Shown here: piece after piece, positions 18,081 to 25,744 of the stretch | How positions within the stretch are numbered: the stretch's first letter is position 1 | How the letters are laid out: the number at the start of each line of letters is the position of its first letter | Assembly (NCBI RefSeq): GCF_016925675.1 | Contig: NZ_CP070506.1 | Location: 494,501 to 558,500, forward strand | Origin: Pseudomonas hygromyciniae | GTDB lineage: Bacteria; Pseudomonadota; Gammaproteobacteria; Pseudomonadales; Pseudomonadaceae | Direction of reading: 5' to 3' | DNA: 64,000 nucleotides | The notes under the pieces: generated by a model | The model's input: the letters and a program-made list of their open reading frames with translations, nothing else | What the model was told of the DNA's origin: nothing | Database searches by the model: none | Position numbers and translations under genes: made by a program

Positions 18081-18100
18081 GAATCGTTTGTGGAAACTAC

Positions 18101-19135
18101 ATGAATATTCTGATCGTTGGGCCCAGTTGGGTCGGTGACATGGTGATGGCGCAGACACTGTTCCAGTGCCTGAAACAGCGTCATCCCGACTGCCAAATCG
18201 ACGTGCTCGCCCCTGAGTGGAGCCGGCCGATCCTGGAGCGCATGCCTGAAGTCCGGCAGGCCTTGAGCTTCCCGCTCGGCCATGGCGCGCTGGAACTGGC
18301 GACCCGGCGGCGGATCGGCAAGTCCCTGGCCGGCCAGTACGACCAGGCGATCCTGCTACCCAACTCGATGAAGTCGGCGCTGGTGCCATTCTTTGCCGGC
18401 ATCCCCAAGCGTAGCGGCTGGCGCGGCGAGTTCCGCTACGGCTTGCTCAATGATGTGCGTAAGCTCGACAAGGCCCGCTACCCGCTGATGATCGAGCGTT
18501 TCATGGCCCTGGCCTACGCGCCCGATGCCGAGTTGCCGACGCCGTATCCACGGCCAAGCCTGCAAATCGATCCGGTCACCCGCGACGGGGCCCTGGCCAA
18601 GTTCGGCCTGACCCTCGATCGACCGGTGCTGGCGCTGTGCCCGGGCGCCGAATTTGGCGAATCCAAGCGCTGGCCGTCGGAGCATTACGCCAAGGTCGCC
18701 GAACTGAAAATCCGCGAGGGCTGGCAAGTCTGGCTGTTTGGCTCGAAAAACGATCACTCGGTGGGTGAAGACATCCGCCAACGCCTGATCCCCGGCCTGC
18801 GCGAAGAGGCGGTCAATCTCAGTGGCGATACGTCGCTGGCCGAGGCCATCGACCTGCTGTCCTGCGCCGATTCGGTGGTATCCAACGACTCCGGCCTGAT
18901 GCATGTTGCCGCCGCGCTGAACCGCCCGCTGGTGGCGGTGTACGGCTCCACATCGCCAGGCTTTACCCCGCCATTGGCCGACAAGGTCGAAGTGGTGCGC
19001 CTGGGTCTGGATTGCAGCCCGTGTTTTGACCGCACCTGCCGTTTCGGCCACTACAATTGCCTGCGCCAGTTGCTGCCCGATTCGGTAGCCGAGGCCTTGC
19101 AGCGGTTGCAGGGCAACGTGGTCGAGGTTCATTGA
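18101..19135 (+). CDS. waaF: ADP-heptose:LPS heptosyltransferase II
   Basis: A 344-residue GT9 enzyme adding the second L,D-heptose to the inner core at the cytoplasmic face of the inner membrane. N-terminus MNILIVGPSWVGDMVMAQTL is the WaaF signature. The ADP-heptose region has LCPGAEFGESKRWP (about residues 179-192) and NDSGLMHVAAAL (about 265-276). First gene of a coupled LPS-core run; waaC follows after one base. In P. aeruginosa ilvE lies between glnE and waaF; it is absent here. Confidence 0.96.
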   Translation: MNILIVGPSWVGDMVMAQTLFQCLKQRHPDCQIDVLAPEWSRPILERMPEVRQALSFPLGHGALELATRRRIGKSLAGQYDQAILLPNSMKSALVPFFAGIPKRSGWRGEFRYGLLNDVRKLDKARYPLMIERFMALAYAPDAELPTPYPRPSLQIDPVTRDGALAKFGLTLDRPVLALCPGAEFGESKRWPSEHYAKVAELKIREGWQVWLFGSKNDHSVGEDIRQRLIPGLREEAVNLSGDTSLAEAIDLLSCADSVVSNDSGLMHVAAALNRPLVAVYGSTSPGFTPPLADKVEVVRLGLDCSPCFDRTCRFGHYNCLRQLLPDSVAEALQRLQGNVVEVH

Positions 19136-19136
19136 G

Positions 19137-20198
19137 TTGCGGGTACTGGTAATCAAGACCTCATCCCTGGGCGATGTGATCCACGCCTTGCCGGCATTGA
19201 CCGACGCGGCCCGGGCGATTCCGGGGATTCGCTTCGACTGGGTGGTGGAAGAGGGCTTCGCCGAAATCCCCACTTGGCATCCGGCGGTGGACAAGGTGAT
19301 CCCCGTGGCGATTCGCCGCTGGCGCAAGAACCTCTGGCAGACCTTCAAGAGTGGCGAATGGCGCCGCTTCAAGAAGCAGATCCAATCGACCCAATACGAC
19401 CTGGTGATCGACGCCCAGGGCCTGCTGAAAAGCGCCTGGCTGACCCGCTATGTGCGGGCGCCGGTGGCGGGCTTTGACAAAAATTCAGCTCGCGAACCCA
19501 TCGCTGCGCGTTTCTACTCCCGTCGGCTGGCGGTTGCCCGTGGCCAGCATGCGGTTGAGCGCCTGCGCCAGCTGTTCGCCGTGGCCCTGGGCTATGACCT
19601 GCCCAAGGGCCTGGGGGATTACGGCCTGAGTACCGAAAAACTGCTGGGCCTGCCGCCGAAGAAACCGTTCGTGCTAATGCTGCACGGCACCACCTGGGAC
19701 ACCAAGCACTGGCCCGAAGCCTACTGGCGCGACCTGGCCGAACGCATGGGCAGTCTGGGGGTGGATGTGAAGTTGCCGTGGGGCAATGCTGCCGAAAAAG
19801 CCCGCGCCGAACGCCTGGCCCAAGGCCTGGCCAATGCCGAAGTCCTGCCCAAGCTGAACCTGGCGGGCGTGGCGCGGGTACTGGCCGGCGCCAGGGCCTG
19901 TGTGGCCGTGGATACCGGCCTCGGGCACCTGGCCGCCGCGCTGGATGTGCCGACGATCTCTCTGTTCGGCCCGACCAACCCGGGCCTGACCGGTGCGTAT
20001 GGCAAGGCGCAGATCCATTTGGGCAGCGATTTCTCCTGCGCGCCGTGCCTGCAAAAGAAATGCACCTACCAACCGACCGCTGAAGACCAGCGCCGGTTTG
20101 ATCTCAAGCGCGAGTGGCCGCTGTGCTTTACTCGCCTGAACCCTGAGCGTGTGGCCAGCCGACTGAGCACGTTGTTATTGGCTGAGGAGCTGCACTGA
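19137..20198 (+). CDS. waaC: LPS heptosyltransferase I
   Basis: A 353-residue GT9 enzyme that adds the first heptose to Kdo2-lipid A. MRVLVIKTSSLGDVIHALPA is the canonical WaaC N-terminus, so the start must be the TTG at 19137, one base after the waaF stop; the TTG suggests translation by coupling. GTTWDTKHWP (about 183-192) and VDTGLGHLAAALDVPTISLFGPT (split at about 258-280) are donor-site segments. Confidence 0.95.
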   Translation: MRVLVIKTSSLGDVIHALPALTDAARAIPGIRFDWVVEEGFAEIPTWHPAVDKVIPVAIRRWRKNLWQTFKSGEWRRFKKQIQSTQYDLVIDAQGLLKSAWLTRYVRAPVAGFDKNSAREPIAARFYSRRLAVARGQHAVERLRQLFAVALGYDLPKGLGDYGLSTEKLLGLPPKKPFVLMLHGTTWDTKHWPEAYWRDLAERMGSLGVDVKLPWGNAAEKARAERLAQGLANAEVLPKLNLAGVARVLAGARACVAVDTGLGHLAAALDVPTISLFGPTNPGLTGAYGKAQIHLGSDFSCAPCLQKKCTYQPTAEDQRRFDLKREWPLCFTRLNPERVASRLSTLLLAEELH

Positions 20199-21319
20199 TG
20201 CAACTGGCATTTGTTCTGTACAAATATTTCCCCTTTGGTGGCTTGCAGCGCGACTTCATGCGCATCGCCCTGGAGTGCCAGCAGCGCGGCCACCAGATTC
20301 GCGTCTACACCCTGATCTGGGAAGGTGACGTGCCCCCCGGTTTTGAAGTGCTGGTGGCGCCGGTCAAGGCGTTCTTCAATCATCGGCGCAACGAAAAATT
20401 GACCGCCTGGATGCAGGCCGACCTGGCCAAGCGCCCGGTGGACCGCTTGATCGGCTTCAACAAAATGCCTGGCCTGGATGTGTACTACGCGGCAGACGGC
20501 TGTTTTGAAGACAAGGCGCAGAACCTGCGTCACTCGCTGTACCGCAGTTTTGGTCGCTACCGGCATTTTTCCGAGTACGAGCGCGCGGTGTTTGCCAAGG
20601 ACGCCAAGACTGAAGTCCTGATGATCTCCGAGGTCCAGCAACCGCTGTTTATCAAGCATTACGATACGCCGCTGGCGCGCTTCCACCTGCTGCCACCGGG
20701 TATCGCCCAGGACCGTCGGGCGCCGCCGAATGCGGCCGAGATCCGCGCCGGCTTCCGCGCCGAATTCAACCTTGCGGACGACGACTTGCTGCTGGTGCAG
20801 ATCGGTTCGGGCTTCAAGACCAAGGGCGTGGACCGCAGCCTCAAGGCGCTGGCGGCACTGCCGTCAGACCGGAAAAAGCGCACCCGTCTGTTTGTAATTG
20901 GCCAGGACGACCCCAAAGTATTCCAATTGCAGAGTGCTACCTTGGGGCTGGGCGATAATGTGCAGTTCCTCAAGGGGCGCAGTGATATCCCGCGTTTCCT
21001 GCTGGGCGCCGACCTGTTGATTCACCCGGCGTACAACGAAAACACCGGGACCGTACTGCTCGAAGCCCTGGTGGCCGGGTTGCCGGTATTGGTCACGGCG
21101 GTGTGTGGGTATGCCCATTACATCAGCGAGGCCGATTGCGGCCGTGTACTGGACGAACCTTTCGAGCAGGCCCAGCTCAACCACTATCTGGCTGGGATGC
21201 TCAGCGATCAGCAGCAACGTGCGGCCTGGAGCCGCAATGGTCTGGCCTTCGCCGAGACGGCCGACCTCTATAGCATGCCGCAGCACGCTGCGGATGTAAT
21301 TCTGGCGGAGCAACACTGA
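20198..21319 (+). CDS. waaG: LPS core glycosyltransferase WaaG
   Basis: A 373-residue GT4 retaining glycosyltransferase (UDP-glucose:(heptosyl)LPS type in enterics; in Pseudomonas it begins the outer core, where the sugar is reported as galactosamine). N-terminal acceptor domain starts MQLAFVLYKYFPFGGLQRD. The GT4 donor motif is HPAYNENTGTVLLEALVAG (about residues 270-288, E-x7-E). The start overlaps the waaC stop as TGATG. The stop overlaps waaP in the same way. Confidence 0.95.
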   Translation: MQLAFVLYKYFPFGGLQRDFMRIALECQQRGHQIRVYTLIWEGDVPPGFEVLVAPVKAFFNHRRNEKLTAWMQADLAKRPVDRLIGFNKMPGLDVYYAADGCFEDKAQNLRHSLYRSFGRYRHFSEYERAVFAKDAKTEVLMISEVQQPLFIKHYDTPLARFHLLPPGIAQDRRAPPNAAEIRAGFRAEFNLADDDLLLVQIGSGFKTKGVDRSLKALAALPSDRKKRTRLFVIGQDDPKVFQLQSATLGLGDNVQFLKGRSDIPRFLLGADLLIHPAYNENTGTVLLEALVAGLPVLVTAVCGYAHYISEADCGRVLDEPFEQAQLNHYLAGMLSDQQQRAAWSRNGLAFAETADLYSMPQHAADVILAEQH

Positions 21320-22125
21320 TGAAGTTGATTCTTGCCGAACCGTTCAAGAGCCTTTGGGCCGGACGCGATGCGTTCACCGAAGTCGAGCTGTTGAACGGCG
21401 AGGTTTACCGTGAACTGGAAGCCCGTCGCACCTTGCGCACCGAGGTGGATGGGCGCGGCTACTTTGTGAAAATCCACCGTGGCATCGGCTGGGGTGAGAT
21501 CTTCAAGAATTTGCTCACCGCCAAATTGCCGGTGCTGGGTGCCGGGCAGGAGTGGCAGGCAATCCAGCGTCTGCACGAAGTGGGCGTACCGACCATGACC
21601 GCCGTGGCTTACGGCGAACGCGGGGCCAACCCGGCCGACCAGCATTCCTTTATTGTCACCGAGGAACTGGCGCCGACCATCAGCCTGGAAGACTTGAGCA
21701 TGGATTGGCTCAAGCAGCCGCCCGAGCCACGCCTCAAGCGCGCGCTGATTGCCGAAGTGGCCCGTATGACTGGGATGATGCATCGCGCTGGCGTCAATCA
21801 TCGTGACTGCTACATCTGTCATTTCCTGCTGCACACCGACAAGCCGGTGACCGCCGATGACTTCAAACTCTCGGTGATCGACCTGCACCGCGCCCAGGTG
21901 CGGCCACGCATCAGCCAGCGCTGGCGCAACAAGGACCTGGCAGCCCTGTATTTCTCGATCCTGGATATCGGCCTGACCCGCCGCGACAAGTTGCGCTTCC
22001 TCAAAGGCTACTTCCAGCAGCCCCTGCGCCAGATCCTGGCCGAGGAAGGCGCGTTGCTGCAGTGGCTGGAGCGCAAGGCCGGCAAGCTCTATGACCGCAA
22101 AGTCCGGTACGGAGGTGCACTCTGA
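21319..22125 (+). CDS. waaP: LPS core heptose(I) kinase WaaP
   Basis: A 268-residue kinase-fold enzyme that phosphorylates heptose I of the inner core. In P. aeruginosa it is essential, as core phosphate is needed for LPS export. The catalytic loop is NHRDCYICHFLLH (about 160-172) with the HRD aspartate present. VIDLHRAQVR (about 189-198) supplies the metal-binding Asp. Coupled at both ends by TGATG overlaps. Confidence 0.95.
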   Translation: MKLILAEPFKSLWAGRDAFTEVELLNGEVYRELEARRTLRTEVDGRGYFVKIHRGIGWGEIFKNLLTAKLPVLGAGQEWQAIQRLHEVGVPTMTAVAYGERGANPADQHSFIVTEELAPTISLEDLSMDWLKQPPEPRLKRALIAEVARMTGMMHRAGVNHRDCYICHFLLHTDKPVTADDFKLSVIDLHRAQVRPRISQRWRNKDLAALYFSILDIGLTRRDKLRFLKGYFQQPLRQILAEEGALLQWLERKAGKLYDRKVRYGGAL

Positions 22126-22859
22126 TGGCGGGTTGGAACCTGGAACCTGCTTACTCGGAGCTTGTGGACGATTTTGGTAGCCTCGACGCAGTGTTTGCCC
22201 TGCAAGGCGAGCGGCTGACCCGTGATCCGCTGTCCGAAGTGATTCGCGTGGAGCGCGGCGGGGTCAACTATTACGTCAAGCGCTACACCGGCGCCGGCAA
22301 AGGCTTGCGCCGGTACCTGGGCAAGCCACGGGTCAAGTCCGAGTGGCAGAACCTCAAGCGCTTCGCCAAGTGGGGCATCCCTACAGCCGAAGTCGTAGCC
22401 TGGGGCCTGGAGCGCAAGGGCCTGGCCTATGATCGTGGGGCGATGATCACCCGCGAGTTGCCGCGCACCGAAGACCTGGCGGCCCTGGCTGAACGCAAGG
22501 ACCCGCAATTGTCCGACCCTGTGTGGGTCGACAAGGTCAGTCGCCAGCTCGCCGAATACACCCGGACCATGCACGACCACCGCTTTACCCATAACGATTT
22601 GAAGTGGCGCAACCTGTTGATCGACGACCAGCAGACCCTGTACCTGATCGACTGCCCCAACGGCGACTTCTGGCGCGGGTTCTGGCTCAAGTACCGGATC
22701 ACCAAGGACTTGGCGTGCCTGGACAAGGTTGCCAAATACCACTTGTCGGCCACCCAGCGCCTACGTTTCTACATGCAATATCGTCGGCGCAAGCATCTGG
22801 GGGTTTCGGATAAACAGCGGATCCGCCATGTGCTGAAGTTTTTCGAGGGGCGCGAATGA
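22125..22859 (+). CDS. wapP: WaaP-family LPS core kinase (WapP-like)
   Basis: A 244-residue kinase-fold protein matching the position and family of P. aeruginosa WapP (PA5008), a putative second core heptose kinase. Phosphate-anchor lysine region: GGVNYYVKRYTGAGKG (about 46-61). The catalytic loop is FTHNDLKWRNLL (about 152-163) with the Asp present. LYLIDCPNGDFWR gives the DFG-equivalent Asp. Strong GGAGGT before the ATG, which overlaps the waaP stop. Confidence 0.85.
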   Translation: MAGWNLEPAYSELVDDFGSLDAVFALQGERLTRDPLSEVIRVERGGVNYYVKRYTGAGKGLRRYLGKPRVKSEWQNLKRFAKWGIPTAEVVAWGLERKGLAYDRGAMITRELPRTEDLAALAERKDPQLSDPVWVDKVSRQLAEYTRTMHDHRFTHNDLKWRNLLIDDQQTLYLIDCPNGDFWRGFWLKYRITKDLACLDKVAKYHLSATQRLRFYMQYRRRKHLGVSDKQRIRHVLKFFEGRE

Positions 22860-23608
22860 ATGACTTCCTGGCAACTGAAGACCGGGCCTTGCTGGAGCGC
22901 AATGGCCTGGCTGACTTTGACGCCCTGTGGGCCAGGCAACTGGACGCGGTGGACGAGCCCAATACCAGTCGCGGTGGGTGGAGCAGCGTGTTTCGCCTGG
23001 AGCTGGAGGGTCGCGGTTTTTACCTCAAGCGCCAGAGCAACTACCTGACGCGCACTCTGCATCGGCCGTTTGGCGAGCCGACCTTTGCCCGTGAGTTTCG
23101 CAATATCAGCCGCTATCGGCAGAAGGCGATCCCGGCTTTGCAGGCCGCGTTTTATGGTGAGCGCAAAGTTGCGGGCGAATATCGCGCCTTGCTGCTGACC
23201 CGCGCGCTGGATGGCTGGAATGACCTGGATTCGCTGCTGGAGCAGTGGCCTGCCCTGAGCGATGCCCAGCACCATGCGATCCTCGTGGCCTGCGGTCAAC
23301 TGGCGCGCAAGCTCCATGGCGTTGGCCAGGTGCATGGCTGTTTTTACCCCAAGCATATCTTCCTGCAGGCCACCGGCGACGGTTATGCGGCGCAGTTGAT
23401 CGACCTGGAGAAAACCCGGCCGCTGTTGCTGGGTCGGCGTGATCGGGTCAAAGACCTTGAGCCGTTGCTGCGTCGTGCCGGGGCCTGGACAGCAGAGCAA
23501 GTTCGGCAATTTTTGGCGGCTTACCTCGACCAGCCGGTGGACAGCTCGCTGGTGGATACCTGGGCAAGTTACCTGGCTGGGCGGCGCAGTCATAAGGAGG
23601 CCCGCTGA
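22856..23608 (+). CDS. wapQ: WaaP/InaA-family LPS kinase-like protein (WapQ-like)
   Basis: A 250-residue member of the lipopolysaccharide kinase/InaA family at the position of P. aeruginosa WapQ (PA5007). GRGFYLKRQSNY (about residues 53-64) holds the expected ATP lysine and QLIDLEKTRP (about 181-190) the metal Asp. The catalytic loop reads VHGCFYPKHIF (about 160-170), so Cys stands where canonical kinases have the HRD/HGD Asp. It may use a different base, or be a pseudokinase partner. ATGA overlap with wapP. Confidence 0.82.
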   Translation: MNDFLATEDRALLERNGLADFDALWARQLDAVDEPNTSRGGWSSVFRLELEGRGFYLKRQSNYLTRTLHRPFGEPTFAREFRNISRYRQKAIPALQAAFYGERKVAGEYRALLLTRALDGWNDLDSLLEQWPALSDAQHHAILVACGQLARKLHGVGQVHGCFYPKHIFLQATGDGYAAQLIDLEKTRPLLLGRRDRVKDLEPLLRRAGAWTAEQVRQFLAAYLDQPVDSSLVDTWASYLAGRRSHKEAR

Positions 23609-25059
23609 TGCGCTTGTCTGAACTCAAAAATGCCGGGCGCACGCCTGCGCTGCCCTTGAGTATTGAGTTGGCGGATGCCGCTGGCCCGGGGCAATTGCAG
23701 CTGTTGAGCCTGTTGCGGGTGTTGCCGGGCCAGCGTTATGTGGGCGCGGCGATCTGGCGCGGCCGGCCGGTGCTGGCCAAGTTGCTGGTGGGTGGCAGCG
23801 CCGCCCGGCATTTCCAGCGTGAACTCCAGGGCGCGCGCCTGCTGGCCGAACAAGGCCTGAGCACCCCGCTGTTGCTCGCCGATGGCCTGCAAGACGGCGA
23901 GGGCGGCTGGTTACTGTTCGAGTTCCTGGAAGGGGCCCGGAGCCTGGCCGATGACTGGACGGCAGTCGAAGCCTTGCCGCCATTGGCCGATGAGCAACAA
24001 GAGGTTCTGGCGCAAGCGCTGGGTGCAATTGCACAGATGCACACCAAGGGCCTGTGGCAGGAAGATCTGCACCTGGACAACCTGATGCGTCAGGGCGACA
24101 AGCTGTATTTGATCGATGGGGGTGGAGTCTGCGTCGAACAGGCGGGCAAACCCCTGTCACGCAACCGGGTACTGGAAAACCTCGGGGTATTTTTTGCCCA
24201 GTTACCGAGCAACCTCGAGCCGTTTACCGAAGAGTTGTTGGTGTACTACCTGTTAAGCAATGGCGAACACGCGTTGCCCCTCGAAGCCCTGCAAAAGCAG
24301 GTGCACAAAGTGCGGGCCTGGCGCTTGAAAGACTTCCTGGGCAAGGTCGGCCGCGAGTGCACCTTGTTCAGCGTCGTGCGCGGGGCCTTTGGGCTGCGGG
24401 CGATCCGCCGGGAAGAAGAGGCGACCCTGCTGCCGGTACTGGCAAGCGTCGATGAGCTTATCGACCAGGGCCAGCTGTACAAGGGTGGCGCCTCGGCCAC
24501 GGTGGCCAGGGTGGATGTCGCCGGGCGGCCGTTGGTGGTCAAGCGCTACAACATCAAGGGGTTTGTGCACTGGCTCAAGCGCTTCTGGCGGCCAAGCCGC
24601 GCCTGGCACGCCTGGTGCGAAGGCAATCGCCTGACCTTCCTGGGCATCGCCACGCCCAAGCCCCTGGCAATCCTGGAGCGGCGCTTTTTCTGGCTGCGCA
24701 GCCGGGCATATCTGGTCACCGAGCACTTGGCCGGGCCAGACCTGATTGAGCATCTGGCCCCTTATGTAGAAAACGGCGAGGTACCCGAGCTTGAGCTGGT
24801 GGCCCTGGAGCGCTTGTTTGGCGAACTGATTCGCGAGCGGATCAGTCATGGCGACTTCAAGGGGCGCAACCTGTTCTGGCAGGGGGGGCGTTGGGTGCTG
24901 ATTGATCTGGATTCGATGTGCCAGCATGGGGGCCTGACTAGCTTTGCTGCGGCCTACGCCAAGGATCGGGCACGATTTCTGCGCAATTGGCCTGAGAGTA
25001 GCGCGCTTTACCAAGTGATTGATCAGCGGCTGCCCAAGTTGAGCGAGTTGGTTAGGTGA
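23608..25059 (+). CDS. Tandem double-domain LPS kinase-like protein (PA5006 type)
   Basis: A 483-residue protein that reads as two kinase folds in a row. Domain 1 (about 1-225) has the loop LWQEDLHLDNLM (about 149-160) and YLIDGGGV (DFG position). Domain 2 (about 285-483) has RPLVVKRYNIKG (ATP lysine), ISHGDFKGRNLF (about 412-423) and VLIDLDSM. Both catalytic Asp residues are present. The substrate is unknown; position (last of the coupled waaF run, AAGGAGG before an ATG overlapping the wapQ stop) implies an LPS-core step. It matches the slot of P. aeruginosa PA5006. Alternative: one active domain and one regulatory. Confidence 0.8.
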   Translation: MRLSELKNAGRTPALPLSIELADAAGPGQLQLLSLLRVLPGQRYVGAAIWRGRPVLAKLLVGGSAARHFQRELQGARLLAEQGLSTPLLLADGLQDGEGGWLLFEFLEGARSLADDWTAVEALPPLADEQQEVLAQALGAIAQMHTKGLWQEDLHLDNLMRQGDKLYLIDGGGVCVEQAGKPLSRNRVLENLGVFFAQLPSNLEPFTEELLVYYLLSNGEHALPLEALQKQVHKVRAWRLKDFLGKVGRECTLFSVVRGAFGLRAIRREEEATLLPVLASVDELIDQGQLYKGGASATVARVDVAGRPLVVKRYNIKGFVHWLKRFWRPSRAWHAWCEGNRLTFLGIATPKPLAILERRFFWLRSRAYLVTEHLAGPDLIEHLAPYVENGEVPELELVALERLFGELIRERISHGDFKGRNLFWQGGRWVLIDLDSMCQHGGLTSFAAAYAKDRARFLRNWPESSALYQVIDQRLPKLSELVR

Positions 25060-25271
25060 TCTGCGTTAGGTCGTCATAAGTCGTAGTGATTTCTTCAGGG
25101 TTGGGAAGTCGTAATGTTTTCTATGGGTAGGGGCGCGACTTAATATTTTGATTAAGTCGTGCTCTGGACATTGCTCATTGGGGTTAATAGGTTGTCTCGA
25201 CGCTTGATGGGAATATCTTATATAGATAGATTTCATTGAGTGATCGAAATGTTAATCCCAGGAGTATGCAG

Positions 25272-25583
25272 ATGACTTCGATTACAGGCTTTAATCCATT
25301 TTCTTTTTACAGTGATCTAGCTGGTAAAAATAAACCAATAGACCCGGTGAATCCACCAAGCCCAATAGACAAGGTGCAGTCGGGTCTGCGCAATCCTACA
25401 GATACAACCGCTGGCGATGACGCCGAATTTTTCAACGCCGATACCCAGGAATGGCAGCCAACCGCTTCTGATGGCAAAAATGGTGGTGGTTATGTGAACT
25501 TTGGCTCTCCCTATCGAGAGCCTATAGATCATGAGTTGGTTTATGGGCAGGATGGGGGGTGGCAATTAAAGGTTCATAAATAA
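25272..25583 (+). CDS. Small orphan protein, unknown function
   Basis: I do not recognise this. The ATG at 25272 has GGAG 7 nt upstream and gives 103 residues; other in-frame starts lie at 25266 (too close to the GGAG) and 25236. No signal peptide, membrane segment or lipobox. The N-terminus MTSITGFNPFSFYSDLAGKN is followed by a Pro-rich stretch (about 20-35) and a Gly/Asp/Asn-rich, acidic body. Base composition of the gene and both flanks (25060-25744) is visibly AT-richer than neighbours, which suggests acquisition. A real gene is likely from the ribosome site and codon-like protein, but not certain. Confidence 0.55.
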   Translation: MTSITGFNPFSFYSDLAGKNKPIDPVNPPSPIDKVQSGLRNPTDTTAGDDAEFFNADTQEWQPTASDGKNGGGYVNFGSPYREPIDHELVYGQDGGWQLKVHK

Positions 25584-25744
25584 ATGCCTGAAAGGTTGAG
25601 TGGGTCTTTTTATCTATAGTTATTTATTGCGCTTGTTGGTTGGTTGTTTTTTAGGAAGTAGAAGTTTGGAAGTTTGACTGTAGGAAGTGTCTTTTTAATG
25701 TGAGAGCCAATGGGTAACGTAAGTTGCCCATTGGTTTGTATCGT

